Below are positions 53,089-62,289 of a stretch of DNA of 64,000 nt, piece after piece. The stretch comes from Enterococcus sp. HY326 (GTDB taxonomy: Bacteria; Bacillota; Bacilli; Lactobacillales; Enterococcaceae). Position numbers and translations under genes: made by a program. The number at the start of each line of letters is the position of its first letter. Positions within the stretch are counted from its first letter, which is position 1. Below the pieces are notes generated by a model. It was not told where the DNA came from. It made no database searches and saw only the letters and a list, made by a program, of their open reading frames with translations. The stretch lies in NCBI RefSeq assembly GCF_026157065.1, contig NZ_JANLGQ010000005.1:1-64000 (forward strand). Direction: 5' to 3'.

Positions 53089-53575
53089 TTCGGTCACCCT
53101 TTCTTTAATTTCCTGCTGTTAATCTTAACTTACACCATTTTGTAAGCGTTAACAAATTGTTATTATTTATTCATTTATTAAAAAAATTAATACCAAAAAA
53201 GTTAGCTTTTGAGAAAAATATGAAAAGCTTTTATAGGAATGGTTTCCCTTGGCAAATCTGGTTATAGTCAGAATATTCACAAAATAAAAACTGTGAAAAA
53301 GAAAAATATTTCACATTAATTTTTCGATAAAATCCTATTTCAGAGGTAAAAATAAATTGGATTGTGAAATTTGTAAAAGATTAAACGAAAGACGTTTTTT
53401 GAAATTCACAATTATTTTTATGAATTTCAAAAAATGGATTTTCGTTTTCAGCATGAATTTTTTGCCGGATAACTTTTTTTGGCGGAAAAGTCGAACAAGT
53501 CGCTTTCTTGTTATTTATAATAAAATAGGAGTAAAGTAAAGGTGAGCTTAAACTAAAAAAAATGAGGGTGATTAA
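53089..53575. other. Divergent intergenic region: perfect cre and a long palindrome
   Basis: A perfect match to TGWAARCGYTWNCW (TGTAAGCGTTAACA) lies at 53141-53154, upstream of ptb, so CcpA repression of the bkd operon is expected; this operon is known to be catabolite-repressed in E. faecalis. A perfect inverted repeat with 14-bp arms (53395-53408 and 53421-53434, 12-nt loop) lies in the middle, without a T-tract. TATAAT at 53516-53521 could serve the small plus-strand gene. The rest is very AT-rich with no gene. Confidence 0.75.
53141..53154 (+). promoter_or_regulatory. Catabolite-responsive element (cre) upstream of ptb
   Basis: TGTAAGCGTTAACA fits all 14 positions of the cre consensus. 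It lies 53 bp before the ptb ATG on the other strand (the site is near-palindromic), a typical position for CcpA repression. Confidence 0.8.
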
Positions 53576-53947
53576 ATGTTAGATGTACGAGGTTCAATTA
53601 ATAATTTGAAATGGAATACAGAGCACCATTTTCTGCATATCAAAGCGCAGCACGAATTTATCAGAATCTGGGCGATTCAATTTGAGCTAGGCTACACAGA
53701 TTTCCGCACCATTCAAATGGCGCTACAATTAGATGGTAAAATTGATTTATTGAAACGCTTTGCCAAAGCCTATGATGCTGTTTATCGCTATGAATACAGC
53801 TTTGCCAAAGGTGGCTTGGAGGGCTTTAACCAAGAATTCGGTGATAAACTTGCCGATTACGATCAAGCCCATCAAACATTGCTGCAAATCATCGATGAAA
53901 TTTCGCAGTTCCAGCCAGCGCCGGATGAGGATAGTAGGTTGGTATAA
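53576..53947 (+). CDS. Small hypothetical protein
   Basis: 123 aa with GAGGGTG before ATG 53576 and TATAAT about 55 bp upstream. The sequence is soluble, mostly helical, with many aromatic residues (HHFLHIKAQHEFIRIWAIQF, YDAVYRYEYSF) and an acidic C-terminus. I do not recognise a family. It is a stand-alone gene between two minus-strand operons and shares a terminator with the PTS gene. Good ribosome site, codon usage like neighbours and a clean terminator support it as real. Confidence 0.65.
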   Translation: MLDVRGSINNLKWNTEHHFLHIKAQHEFIRIWAIQFELGYTDFRTIQMALQLDGKIDLLKRFAKAYDAVYRYEYSFAKGGLEGFNQEFGDKLADYDQAHQTLLQIIDEISQFQPAPDEDSRLV

Positions 53948-54018
53948 AAAAGACGGATAAATCAATCTCCGCTTTAGCTGCTCTTCAGCCAGCGTAAAAT
54001 TGATTTATCCGTCTTTTT
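53947..54018. terminator. Bidirectional terminator
   Basis: AAAAAGACGGATAAATCAAT (53947-53966) pairs perfectly with ATTGATTTATCCGTCTTTTT (53999-54018). It ends the small plus-strand gene and the PTS operon. Confidence 0.93.
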
Positions 54019-54074
54019 ATTTTCTAAGGTTAAAATGAACAATTTTCTAAAGATTGATTACATTCTAACCGCTA

Positions 54075-55529
54075 TTACGCTGGCTCCACAGGACTTTCTT
54101 CCACAACTTCCTCTGCTTCCATTGTAGTTTCATCTAAAACTTCTTCCTCATCAGCCATTTTAGTTTTGGCAATGACAACTTTTGTTGCAACAAAAGTAAC
54201 TGAGATGGTGACGGCTGCGACAATAAAGGACAGAATAAAGTTATACATGCTGCCATCAGGATTTAAGAAAAATAAGAAAGTCAACAAACCTGGACACCCC
54301 CCATGGACATAATTAACCAAACCGAAAATTCCGGCCACTAAACCACCACTAACAGCACCGATAGCTGTTCCAATTAAAATTAGTGGTCGTTGAATTAATG
54401 CTCCATAAAAGGCCGGTTCAGTGACACCACACAGACCTGTAATTGCAAATGAGGTAATCATCCCTTTTTTCTCTTTATTATTTTTAATTGACATTGCCAA
54501 TGCTAGCGTGGTAGCACCAATTGCTAAGTTGGAAACAAACCCGGCAGTAATTGTTAATGGATTGTATCCTAATTGAGCAATTAATTGGATACCTACTGGA
54601 GTTAGAGCTTTATCCAAACCGAGCATCACCATATAAGGATAAACTGCCGCCAAAATCGGCATAGCTACAAAGCCGGCATTTTCCATTAACCATAGAATAA
54701 TATTAGCAAAACCAGTACTGAGTTGCGTGCCGATTGGTCCTAAGACAATTAGTGTGACTGGCACTACAATAATCATTGTTAGTAGCGGCTTCATAAAGTA
54801 TATGATTGCTTCTGGAATTATCTTCGCCAAACCTTTATCAACAAAATACATAAAGAAGCAACCAAAGACTATTGGCATCACACTACTAGAGTAATCAACA
54901 GTTGGGATTGAAATACCTAAAAATGACAGACCTTCAACATTTGAAATTGACGGACTCACTAATAACGTACCCAGTAACGCTCCCATAATCGGTTGCATTT
55001 TTAAGGTCTTAGCAACATTAAAACCTAAATAGATTGGTAAGAATGTGAAAGCAGCTCTAAAGATTGATAGCATGATTTCAGTTGTCCCGCCCTCAGCATC
55101 AAAACCAAAATAATTTATCAGTAAATTGCGGATTGCTAGAATTAATCCCCCGATAATTAAGGCGGGGATCATTGGCATAAAGCTAGAAGCACAAAAGTTC
55201 CCTACTTTATTAACGTAATACATAAAATTGCGTTTCGCTTGTACCTGTTCTACTTCTTGATTCACCTCTGTACCTTGTGAAGTCCATTTGGACACTTCAA
55301 TAAATTCATTATATGCATCGGTAACTTTTGGACCAATGACAATTTGAATTTGGTCGGGCTTTCGAATATACCCCACGACCTTATCGGCATTTTTGATTCC
55401 TTCATCATTGACTAGTGACGCATTTTTGAAATTAATCCGTAAGCGTGTCGCACAGTGGGTCACGTTGTTAATATTTTCAACGCCCCCGATATTCTCTAGA
55501 ATCTCTTCAGCCATTTTGTTATAAGTCAT
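54075..55529 (-). CDS. PTS system EIIBC component, glucose/beta-glucoside superfamily
   Basis: 484 aa. The EIIB domain (1-80) has the phosphorylated Cys (C26) in NVTHCATRLRINF. EIIC (about 105-460) has ten or so TM helices with AFYGALIQRPLILIGTAIGA and the GLCGVTEPAFYGAL signature close to the G-I-T-E-P motif. There is no EIIA domain, so it must use a separate EIIA. It imports and phosphorylates a sugar or glycoside not identifiable from sequence. It is last in the operon, after the LicT-type antiterminator with a RAT-like leader. A Glu/Val-rich acidic tail is unusual but probably unimportant. Confidence 0.88.
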   Translation of the reverse strand: MTYNKMAEEILENIGGVENINNVTHCATRLRINFKNASLVNDEGIKNADKVVGYIRKPDQIQIVIGPKVTDAYNEFIEVSKWTSQGTEVNQEVEQVQAKRNFMYYVNKVGNFCASSFMPMIPALIIGGLILAIRNLLINYFGFDAEGGTTEIMLSIFRAAFTFLPIYLGFNVAKTLKMQPIMGALLGTLLVSPSISNVEGLSFLGISIPTVDYSSSVMPIVFGCFFMYFVDKGLAKIIPEAIIYFMKPLLTMIIVVPVTLIVLGPIGTQLSTGFANIILWLMENAGFVAMPILAAVYPYMVMLGLDKALTPVGIQLIAQLGYNPLTITAGFVSNLAIGATTLALAMSIKNNKEKKGMITSFAITGLCGVTEPAFYGALIQRPLILIGTAIGAVSGGLVAGIFGLVNYVHGGCPGLLTFLFFLNPDGSMYNFILSFIVAAVTISVTFVATKVVIAKTKMADEEEVLDETTMEAEEVVEESPVEPA

Positions 55530-55562
55530 AATTGCTCCTCCTTGTTGGTTTGACAGTGAGGA

Positions 55563-55589
55563 GGTTTGGCCAACTTAATGTAACCATCC
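55563..55589 (-). promoter_or_regulatory. Ribonucleic antiterminator (RAT)-like element before the PTS gene
   Basis: The minus strand reads GGATGGTTACATTAAGTTGG then CCAAACC, resembling the LicT/SacT RAT (GGATTGTTACT...GGCAAAACC) in length and in its conserved blocks. It sits between licT-like and the EIIBC gene. An overlapping terminator is not clear. Confidence 0.6.
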
Positions 55590-55617
55590 ACCTTAGAACA
55601 TAAAAAACTTCCCTCCT

Positions 55618-56445
55618 TTACAAATCTAGCTGTATAAGCTGCATCAACAAAAATATTTGATCATCGAGTGAGATGCTGTATTGATATCGTTGCTTGAATA
55701 GAACCGTAATTTGATAGACACAATGAAATTCTACTTGGTACTTTGTCTCAAAATTGGCAACATCTTCCTCTGTGTGGCGATTCTGCTCTTTTCTTTGGTT
55801 CTCCATCACTTTCTTAGCAAAAAAACGACATTCCAGACTCAGCCGCTCATAACGATAACTCGCTTTGTCTAGTTTAGGAAAGCAGTTGTTTATAACAGCC
55901 AGCAGTTGCTCTGTCATCTGACTCAGCAAGTCTAAATCAACAAAATCTACCTGACTTTCAGCAGCAACAATGTGTAAGGCAATAAAATTTGCTTCTTCAT
56001 CTGGAATTTTCACATCCAGTTCTTTTCGTAATAAAGCTACACAAACCAAAGCCACTTGATATTCTCTAGCATATAGTCGTTTAATATTTGCAAGAACATG
56101 CTTATCAAAAAAAATACCTCTTTGATAACGTTCCATAATATTATAAATATGGTCAGTTAATGTAATATAGATACTATCACTGATAGATTCTCCCAATTTT
56201 GATTTTATGATTTGAACCAATTGATCTGAAATCATGATGTAATCTAACGGTAGGGTATTGACTATTTCTTGAAACTTGAATTGTTCTTCTTTTGAAAGCT
56301 TAAAAATTTTCTCCACTTGTTTCGGGGTAACTTCATCGCCTTTTTTTAAACCAAAGCCGATACCTTTCCCTAATAATATCAACTCATTGTGGTGATTATC
56401 TTCAGCTAAAAGTACATTATTATTATAAACCTGTTTTACTTTCAA
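55618..56445 (-). CDS. BglG/LicT-family transcriptional antiterminator
   Basis: 275 aa from TTG 56445, preceded by GGGGGTGG. The RNA-binding CAT domain (1-55) has VYNNNVLLAEDN and LLGKGIGFGLKKGDEV. PRD1 (about 70-170) has ITLTDHIYNIMERYQRGIFF and ANFIALHIVAAE; PRD2 (about 175-275) has the second conserved His region near VEFHCVYQITVLFK. His residues are phosphorylated by the PTS to set activity. The RAT-like leader just downstream is its likely target. Confidence 0.92.
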   Translation of the reverse strand: MKVKQVYNNNVLLAEDNHHNELILLGKGIGFGLKKGDEVTPKQVEKIFKLSKEEQFKFQEIVNTLPLDYIMISDQLVQIIKSKLGESISDSIYITLTDHIYNIMERYQRGIFFDKHVLANIKRLYAREYQVALVCVALLRKELDVKIPDEEANFIALHIVAAESQVDFVDLDLLSQMTEQLLAVINNCFPKLDKASYRYERLSLECRFFAKKVMENQRKEQNRHTEEDVANFETKYQVEFHCVYQITVLFKQRYQYSISLDDQIFLLMQLIQLDL

Positions 56446-56675
56446 CGATTGCCACCCCCGTGGTAACTCTTCAAACCTTCGAAAGGACTTACTAATAAAA
56501 TTTTTACTATCTCTTGTTCTAATGATTCCTACTACCGCTTGAAAAAAATATTCTAGATATCTGCATCAATAATAAAAAACATCCTGTTTTACAACTTTTG
56601 AAATCATGCTCAGCTGCTATAGCGTAATCATTTCCACCAATATTGTTACTCTCTACGCTAAGTTTAAAGATTTAG

Positions 56676-58082
56676 TTAACGACTCTGTTTTTTACGCAAA
56701 ACGGCTTGCTTATCAAGCATAAAAGGCCGGTAGTACGCAACTGTATCACTCATCGGTAACACTTCTGGAGGAAGTTGAATATTTAAAATATCTTTTAAAA
56801 AGCTGCGTCTCTTCACTATGTTGCCCCACAGAAGTGGATATTTTTTGTGCAAATCATTACGCAGTTCCTCGTCTGCTAATGCAATTGTACTTTCGCAACT
56901 TGCTCCTGCATAACCGCTGACACTTGGAATAATGTCAATCTGTAACAGCATGCCACTTTTTAATACTTCAGAAGAATCGGGATAAATCGGTGAGGACATC
57001 CATTCCTCATCAGCTACTAAGTGTCCTGGGTTTAAATGCCAATGATACTTTTTCTGAGGTAAAACTTTATCTATCAGATTATAGATATCTGCACCGATTG
57101 AGTTAATTTTCATATTTTCAAGCCAGCTGACAACTGCTGCAAAATAGGGTTTAGCGACCTTCTCCAAATAATCTTTCTGGTCACTTGGCAAGTCTTCTTC
57201 ACCTCTAGCAACATATCCTGCTCTTGATGATAGCCCCCCTTTGTAGCCAACCGTCAATGATAATGTCTCACCTTGTTTTAATTTTTTTTCAGTTGGATAA
57301 ATATTGGCTTTGATGAATCGTTCTCCAGCAGCTGCAATTGTCACTACGCTGTTGCGTTGACCAGCTTGATTCAATAGATTACCTAAAGTCATTTCACTCA
57401 TTCCAACTTCAATTTGGTTCAAAGCTTTGAGCAGTCCGAAGCTGGCTAGCTGCGCACCAAACTCGTAGTGGGCAAGTTCATTTGCATTATTCGTAGTCCT
57501 TGCACCCTTTGCCCCACCAATAAAGAAATCTGCATAATTTTCAAGCTTCTCTTCCCCAACTAGATGAATTAGCGCTTGTACAATATAGTACGGAGTATCA
57601 TAAATTTTCCGAGCATCCACCTGCTTAGTTGTAAACATCTTCCAACCAACAAGACCAACTTTTTGATTTTTTTTAATTCCTGCTCTTTGCAAATATGTTT
57701 CAAAAGGTTCTTCCCCATCCATCGGCTGATTAGGTAAAGAAAAATGTGGTACATGAATAGATTTTGCAATTAAACGAGCCTTATCCGCCTTATTTAAGTT
57801 TTCATTGCCCAAAAGCAGATAAGCATTTCCATCTCTATGAAGCACTAGCATTCCCTCTTCAAAACGAGTTAAGAAGCCGGTTAAATATTCAAAATTGCTC
57901 CCATGCTCAAGATCTCCATAAATCACAAGACAGTCCAAATTTACCTCTGACATCAGATTCAAAATTTTCATTTTGCGTTCCACCATAGTCTCGTCTGTCA
58001 GTTGGATTGGTGCTATTGGGAAACTTTGCTGAGGTTCTGCTAATGATTTAAGTTCAATATCTTCTTTATTTATCAATCTCAT
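56676..58082 (-). CDS. M24-fold (creatinase/aminopeptidase P-like) protein with lost metal ligands
   Basis: 468 aa. An N-terminal creatinase-like domain (about 35-170; NLDCLVIYGDLEHGSNFEYL) precedes a pita-bread domain (about 200-430). Usual Asp ligands are missing: the first motif reads LSLTVGYKGG and the second LSSRAGYVARG. A His remains in NPGHLVA, one acidic residue becomes Asp in LLQIDIIPS, and Glu remains in CESTIAL. It is therefore unlikely to be a normal two-metal peptidase. A creatinase-like metal-free C-N hydrolase or a binding protein is possible. TAGGAG precedes ATG 58082; it follows the M81 gene by 9 bp. Confidence 0.75.
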   Translation of the reverse strand: MRLINKEDIELKSLAEPQQSFPIAPIQLTDETMVERKMKILNLMSEVNLDCLVIYGDLEHGSNFEYLTGFLTRFEEGMLVLHRDGNAYLLLGNENLNKADKARLIAKSIHVPHFSLPNQPMDGEEPFETYLQRAGIKKNQKVGLVGWKMFTTKQVDARKIYDTPYYIVQALIHLVGEEKLENYADFFIGGAKGARTTNNANELAHYEFGAQLASFGLLKALNQIEVGMSEMTLGNLLNQAGQRNSVVTIAAAGERFIKANIYPTEKKLKQGETLSLTVGYKGGLSSRAGYVARGEEDLPSDQKDYLEKVAKPYFAAVVSWLENMKINSIGADIYNLIDKVLPQKKYHWHLNPGHLVADEEWMSSPIYPDSSEVLKSGMLLQIDIIPSVSGYAGASCESTIALADEELRNDLHKKYPLLWGNIVKRRSFLKDILNIQLPPEVLPMSDTVAYYRPFMLDKQAVLRKKQSR

Positions 58083-58091
58083 ACGCTTCTC

Positions 58092-59537
58092 CTAGAAGTC
58101 ATCAATCGGAAACATTGGATGACTGATTAATTTAAATGGTATTTTTTCGGCAATTTGATAAGTAGCCCCCGGTGTCAATGACATAATGCTTAGGTCTGCA
58201 ATTTCGTCGATTTCAGGAAAAATATATCCTTGTTTTACAATCACGATGTCATAGTCCAATGGATTCACATGAATTCCATCATATTGATGCATCTCTGCAA
58301 AACTAATGCCAGTATTGGCAACCACTACATCTATCGGATAATCTGTTAAGCTAATTGTCACAGCATCACCAAATTTTTTCCTTATACCATGTAGATTACC
58401 GACATCACCTTTAGCTAGAATCTTGCCTGTCAGTGCAATAGGCTGGCATAGCTCATCAAACCCCTGCCCTACTGAAATCGAAACTACTTCACCTATCTCT
58501 CTCCTCAATAATAATCGAGTTGCTTCAGGATCATTAATAGAAGCAAAAAGAATTTTCTTTTTATTGAAGTCAGTCAATCTCAAAAACTGCTTAAGAATTA
58601 AAGTATTCGCACCAGTCGCCCCCGAAGTTGTGTTGTCACCAGAATCTGTAATGAAAACTCTACCACCCTTGAAATTTAGAGCCTCCTCAAGAGCCTGTTC
58701 CGGCTCAAGCGCATTTCCATGAAAATGAAATTCTCGTCGCCGTTCCATTACAAATTGCGCTAGCTGTTCAGCAATCTCTGTTGCATATTCTTGATATTCC
58801 ATTTTCGTCGGAACAACGACAATGGAGCAGCCGATATTTTGAGAATCATGACGAATATAACCAACATGCCACGAAGCTGACAAAATTTTAGGATCTTTCT
58901 CTACCTGATCTAAGAGCTGATTGATTGATTTCACTGGCTCATCACTACTGACTGATCGCTCTCCTCCTAAGATTAATGGTAATTTACGATAAATGGCTTT
59001 AGTTCTACGATTATCTCTAATTAAATCAATCAGCATTTGAGCTACAATTTGATGGGTAGCAAACATGTCAGTGTGGGGAGACTCTCGATAACTTCTCATA
59101 ATTGTTGCTTGGTTGACATAGTCTTGGTTCAAATTACCATGGGGATCTACTACTATTGCTATAGGAAAGTGTGGCCCCATAATTTCTCTTAGCTTATTTA
59201 AAATATATGGCTCACCGCTACTGCCTACTAAATCTTCCACTTTACTCGCTCCATGCAATAGCAATAAAATCCCATCTAAATCATTTCGGTAAGTTTCAAC
59301 ATCACGAATTAATCGATTAGCAATATAAGCAAAGGCGTTTTTTTCCACTGGACCAGAAGAATGTCCATTTGCATAAATTGAACCAATAACATCAACTTGA
59401 TTTTTTTCAAAAACATCTCTTAATTCCATTAAATCCTGAATTTCTTCACCATAACCTAAAACATAATCTTTCAACTCCCGCTTTCCGGGTATGTGCTCAT
59501 TTGATTCTGTTGTAAAATGGCCGATCAATATTTTCAT
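58092..59537 (-). CDS. M81 family metallopeptidase (MlrC-like)
   Basis: 481 aa. The N-terminal MlrC domain (about 1-290) has GHFTTESNEHIPGK, LLLLHGASKVEDL, VVDPHGNLNQDYV and SYRESPHTDMFATH; the C-terminal half has VFITDSGDNTTSGATGANT. MlrC of sphingomonads is a metal-dependent hydrolase of linearised microcystin, but most relatives have unknown substrates, probably unusual amides or peptides. Here it lies between an RpiR regulator and an M24-like gene in a PTS operon, so the imported compound may be a sugar-amino-acid or similar amide conjugate. This is inference. Confidence 0.88.
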   Translation of the reverse strand: MKILIGHFTTESNEHIPGKRELKDYVLGYGEEIQDLMELRDVFEKNQVDVIGSIYANGHSSGPVEKNAFAYIANRLIRDVETYRNDLDGILLLLHGASKVEDLVGSSGEPYILNKLREIMGPHFPIAIVVDPHGNLNQDYVNQATIMRSYRESPHTDMFATHQIVAQMLIDLIRDNRRTKAIYRKLPLILGGERSVSSDEPVKSINQLLDQVEKDPKILSASWHVGYIRHDSQNIGCSIVVVPTKMEYQEYATEIAEQLAQFVMERRREFHFHGNALEPEQALEEALNFKGGRVFITDSGDNTTSGATGANTLILKQFLRLTDFNKKKILFASINDPEATRLLLRREIGEVVSISVGQGFDELCQPIALTGKILAKGDVGNLHGIRKKFGDAVTISLTDYPIDVVVANTGISFAEMHQYDGIHVNPLDYDIVIVKQGYIFPEIDEIADLSIMSLTPGATYQIAEKIPFKLISHPMFPIDDF

Positions 59538-59540
59538 GTG

Positions 59541-60395
59541 TCAATTCCTCTCCATCTCGTCTAGTAATCTTTTATCGCCATAGTTATTGAAATAAGTATT
59601 GAACAAATTATCTAAAAAATAATTTAGCCCGTAGTTTGTATAAGCATTGATTCCTTCATGTCCTTGGTCTTCTTCGCTTAAGAAAAAAACTGTGTTATAG
59701 AAGGAAAAATTTTCTTCATGATTCACTGTGAGCAGTACCTTTTGTACTTCTAGCTGCACAACAATATCTTCTGTCACTCTTGCGAAATTGCCGGTCATTG
59801 AGATTGTAATCAAAAGATCTTCTTCTCCTAAAGAATTTAAGGTCGCATTTGTATTTTTCTTATTCGTCTCAAACAAATTTTCTAAAAGATTATCTCCACC
59901 AAAAGTGTTGGATACAATTTTGACAAGTTTTCCTGCATAGCGCATTGACCTCTGAAAATTTGATACCAACGATGCTAAACTATCATCAATTAAAAAAACA
60001 ACTGTATCTGCTTGATTAATAGTTGCGGCCAATGTGATTAATTCACCTCTTTCAATGCACAAATTAATGTTTTGGATGGCCGCATCAATTTTTTGCTGCA
60101 AGGTCTTTGAAAAATCGGGCGTTCTTAATCGATTTAAATGCTCCCATCGAATATAACCATAGCGAATTGAATAATTTTTCAATTCACTGAAATTAGGGAA
60201 ACCAATTTTATTACAAAAACGTCGAACACTTTGCCTTGTGCAGTAACACTCCTCAGCTACCTCATGGATATTGAGCTGATTCAGTCTTTCAAAATTTTTT
60301 ATGAAATATTGTGCTAGGATATTATCTAGACTGCTATACTCAGAACTATTCATTACTGAAAACAAAACATTCAAGAGACTAAATCGTTTATACAT
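59541..60395 (-). CDS. RpiR/MurR-family transcriptional regulator
   Basis: 284 aa from ATG 60395 (AAGGAAG upstream); ATG 60404 and TTG 60419 are in frame too. The N-terminal HTH_6 (about 20-85) shows NIHEVAEECYCTRQSVRRFC and FPNFSELKNY. A divergent SIS domain (about 115-250) has TVVFLIDDSLASLVSNFQRS, LLITISMTGNFARVTEDI and VLLTVNHE; the Ser/Thr phospho-sugar contacts are partly conserved. It probably senses a phosphosugar produced by the PTS cluster. It heads the operon, three bases before the M81 gene. Confidence 0.85.
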   Translation of the reverse strand: MYKRFSLLNVLFSVMNSSEYSSLDNILAQYFIKNFERLNQLNIHEVAEECYCTRQSVRRFCNKIGFPNFSELKNYSIRYGYIRWEHLNRLRTPDFSKTLQQKIDAAIQNINLCIERGELITLAATINQADTVVFLIDDSLASLVSNFQRSMRYAGKLVKIVSNTFGGDNLLENLFETNKKNTNATLNSLGEEDLLITISMTGNFARVTEDIVVQLEVQKVLLTVNHEENFSFYNTVFFLSEEDQGHEGINAYTNYGLNYFLDNLFNTYFNNYGDKRLLDEMERN

Positions 60396-60729
60396 TTTAA
60401 ACATCTTCCTTTTAGACAAAGCAAAATTATCGGAATTTTCAATATAAAATATATTTTACCATTTATTGTGCCTTAATTAACTTAACCAAATTATACTTCA
60501 TTTAGTAGCTGTTACGGGGAACTTCCTATGTTCCATATGTAATTTCTTATAACATGCAATCAAACGTTTTCAATTGAATTTACTATTAAATTTCTCTGAT
60601 TAATTTAAGAAAACGGTTACTAAGAAAAATAGAAAGGGACATTTCCTTACGTGTTTATGTACCCTCTATAATTCATGTCAAAAAAAATCACACAGCCCGC
60701 AAGCTGTGTGATTTCTCCTTTTTTACTAG
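60396..60729. other. Intergenic region upstream of the RpiR-PTS operon: two cre-like sites and the rny terminator
   Basis: No gene is seen. A 13/14 cre match (minus strand TGAAAACGTTTGAT, 60572-60559) and a 12/14 match (60608-60621, AGAAAACGGTTACT) suggest CcpA control of the operon. The rny terminator pairs AATCACACAG (60686-60695) with CTGTGTGATT (60704-60713), followed on the minus strand by TTTTTT. Confidence 0.65.
60559..60572 (-). promoter_or_regulatory. cre-like site upstream of the RpiR-PTS operon
   Basis: TGAAAACGTTTGAT matches 13 of 14 consensus positions. It lies about 165 bp upstream of the rpiR-like start; the promoter itself was not identified. Confidence 0.6.
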
Positions 60730-62289
60730 TTACTTCGCATAATCCGTTGCCCGGGTTTCCCGAATAACGGTAACTTTGATATGACCTGGGTAATCCAAGT
60801 CATCCTCAATTTTCTTGCGGATGTCGCGGACCAAGCGGACCGCATCCATATCGGAAATTTCTTCCGGTTTCACCATGACACGAACTTCTCGTCCTGCTTG
60901 AACAGCAAAACTGGATTCGACTCCAGTGAAGCCGTTAGAAATATTTTCCAAGTTTTCTAAGCGGCGAATGTAATTCTCTAATGATTCGCTACGGGCACCT
61001 GGCCGCGCTGCGGATAGTGCATCGGCCGCTGCTACCAAGACAGAGATGATTGAAGTGGCTTCAACGTCTCCGTGGTGGGAAGCAATTGCGTTGATGACTA
61101 CCGGATTCTCTTTGTATTTCGCTGCTAATTCAGCACCGATTTCAACGTGGGAACCTTCAATCTCATGGTCAAGAGCTTTACCAATGTCATGAAGTAAGCC
61201 GGCACGTTTGGCTAACTGAATATCTTCTCCCAATTCGGCTGCTAAAACTCCGGAAAGTTTGGCAACTTCAATGGAATGGTTCAAGACGTTTTGTCCGTAA
61301 CTTGTTCTGAAACGTAGGCGGCCTAAAATCTTGATTAGGTCAGGATGTAGAGTGTGGGCACCGACTTCAAAAGCCGCTTGTTCGCCGTATTCACGAATCC
61401 GTTCATCCATTTCTTTACGAGATTTTTCAACCATCTCTTCAATTCGTGCCGGGTGAATCCGACCGTCTTGAATTAATTTTTCCAACGTCATCCGGGCAAT
61501 TTCCCGGCGAATCGGATCAAAACCAGAAAGAACAACTGCTTCAGGTGTGTCATCGATAATTAAATCGATACCCGTCAGCGTTTCTAGTGTACGAATATTC
61601 CGACCTTCACGACCAATGATGCGACCTTTCATCTCATCATTCGGTAATGCCACGACGGAAACTGTGGCTTCTGACACTTGGTCAGCAGCAGCCCGTTGAA
61701 TGGCCAGTGAAAGCAAGTTCTTCGCTTTACGATCTGATTCTTCTTTGGCACGCTGTTCAGCATCCTTCACTCGCACGTTAATCTCATGGGTCAACTCTTC
61801 TTCCGTTGACTTCATAATCAAACCGCGGGCGTCTTCTCTAGATAGAGCAGCCACCTGTTCAAGTTTTTCCTGCTGTTCAGTGATTAAGTTTTCTACTTCT
61901 TTTTCTCGCTCGTCAATTAATTGCTGTCTAGCACCAAGTTTCTCTTCTTTGTCTTCAAGTGAGTTTTCTCGTTTTTCAAGAGAGTCGTCTTTACGGTCTA
62001 AAGACTGTTCTCTTTGAAGCAAGCGATTTTCTTGTGTTTTTAGCTCTTGTTTGCTCTCCTTCAACTCACTTTCAATTTCTTGTCGATACTTTTGGTTCTC
62101 TTCTTTAGCTTCTAACAAAGCTTCTTTTTTCAGGGTTTCTGCTTCTTTTTGGGCTCCCTCAAGGATACCCGTCGCAGAATTTTTCGCTCCAGCGATTTCT
62201 TTTTCGTGCTTAGATTTCGCTAGATAGAATCCTAAAGCCAGACCGGCAATTAAACCGATGATAGCGAGGAGAAGGCTAATAAAGTCCAT
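60730..62289 (-). CDS. rny: Ribonuclease Y
   Basis: 519 aa from ATG 62289 (GGAGTGGAGT upstream). An N-terminal TM (about 4-23) anchors it to the membrane. A long coiled coil (about 25-190) is followed by a KH domain with [15 protein letters not shown] near 210-224 and an HD domain with [12 protein letters not shown] near 360 and SHHGD near 405. It is the main endoribonuclease starting mRNA decay in Firmicutes. Monocistronic, with its own terminator. Length is as expected. Confidence 0.97.
   Translation of the reverse strand: MDFISLLLAIIGLIAGLALGFYLAKSKHEKEIAGAKNSATGILEGAQKEAETLKKEALLEAKEENQKYRQEIESELKESKQELKTQENRLLQREQSLDRKDDSLEKRENSLEDKEEKLGARQQLIDEREKEVENLITEQQEKLEQVAALSREDARGLIMKSTEEELTHEINVRVKDAEQRAKEESDRKAKNLLSLAIQRAAADQVSEATVSVVALPNDEMKGRIIGREGRNIRTLETLTGIDLIIDDTPEAVVLSGFDPIRREIARMTLEKLIQDGRIHPARIEEMVEKSRKEMDERIREYGEQAAFEVGAHTLHPDLIKILGRLRFRTSYGQNVLNHSIEVAKLSGVLAAELGEDIQLAKRAGLLHDIGKALDHEIEGSHVEIGAELAAKYKENPVVINAIASHHGDVEATSIISVLVAAADALSAARPGARSESLENYIRRLENLENISNGFTGVESSFAVQAGREVRVMVKPEEISDMDAVRLVRDIRKKIEDDLDYPGHIKVTVIRETRATDYAK

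Noticed and set aside
53155-53356. Sigma-54 promoter for the bkd operon, as in some Bacillus relatives
   Set aside because: No TGGCAC-N5-TTGC match was found on the minus strand, and no sigma-54 activator gene is nearby.
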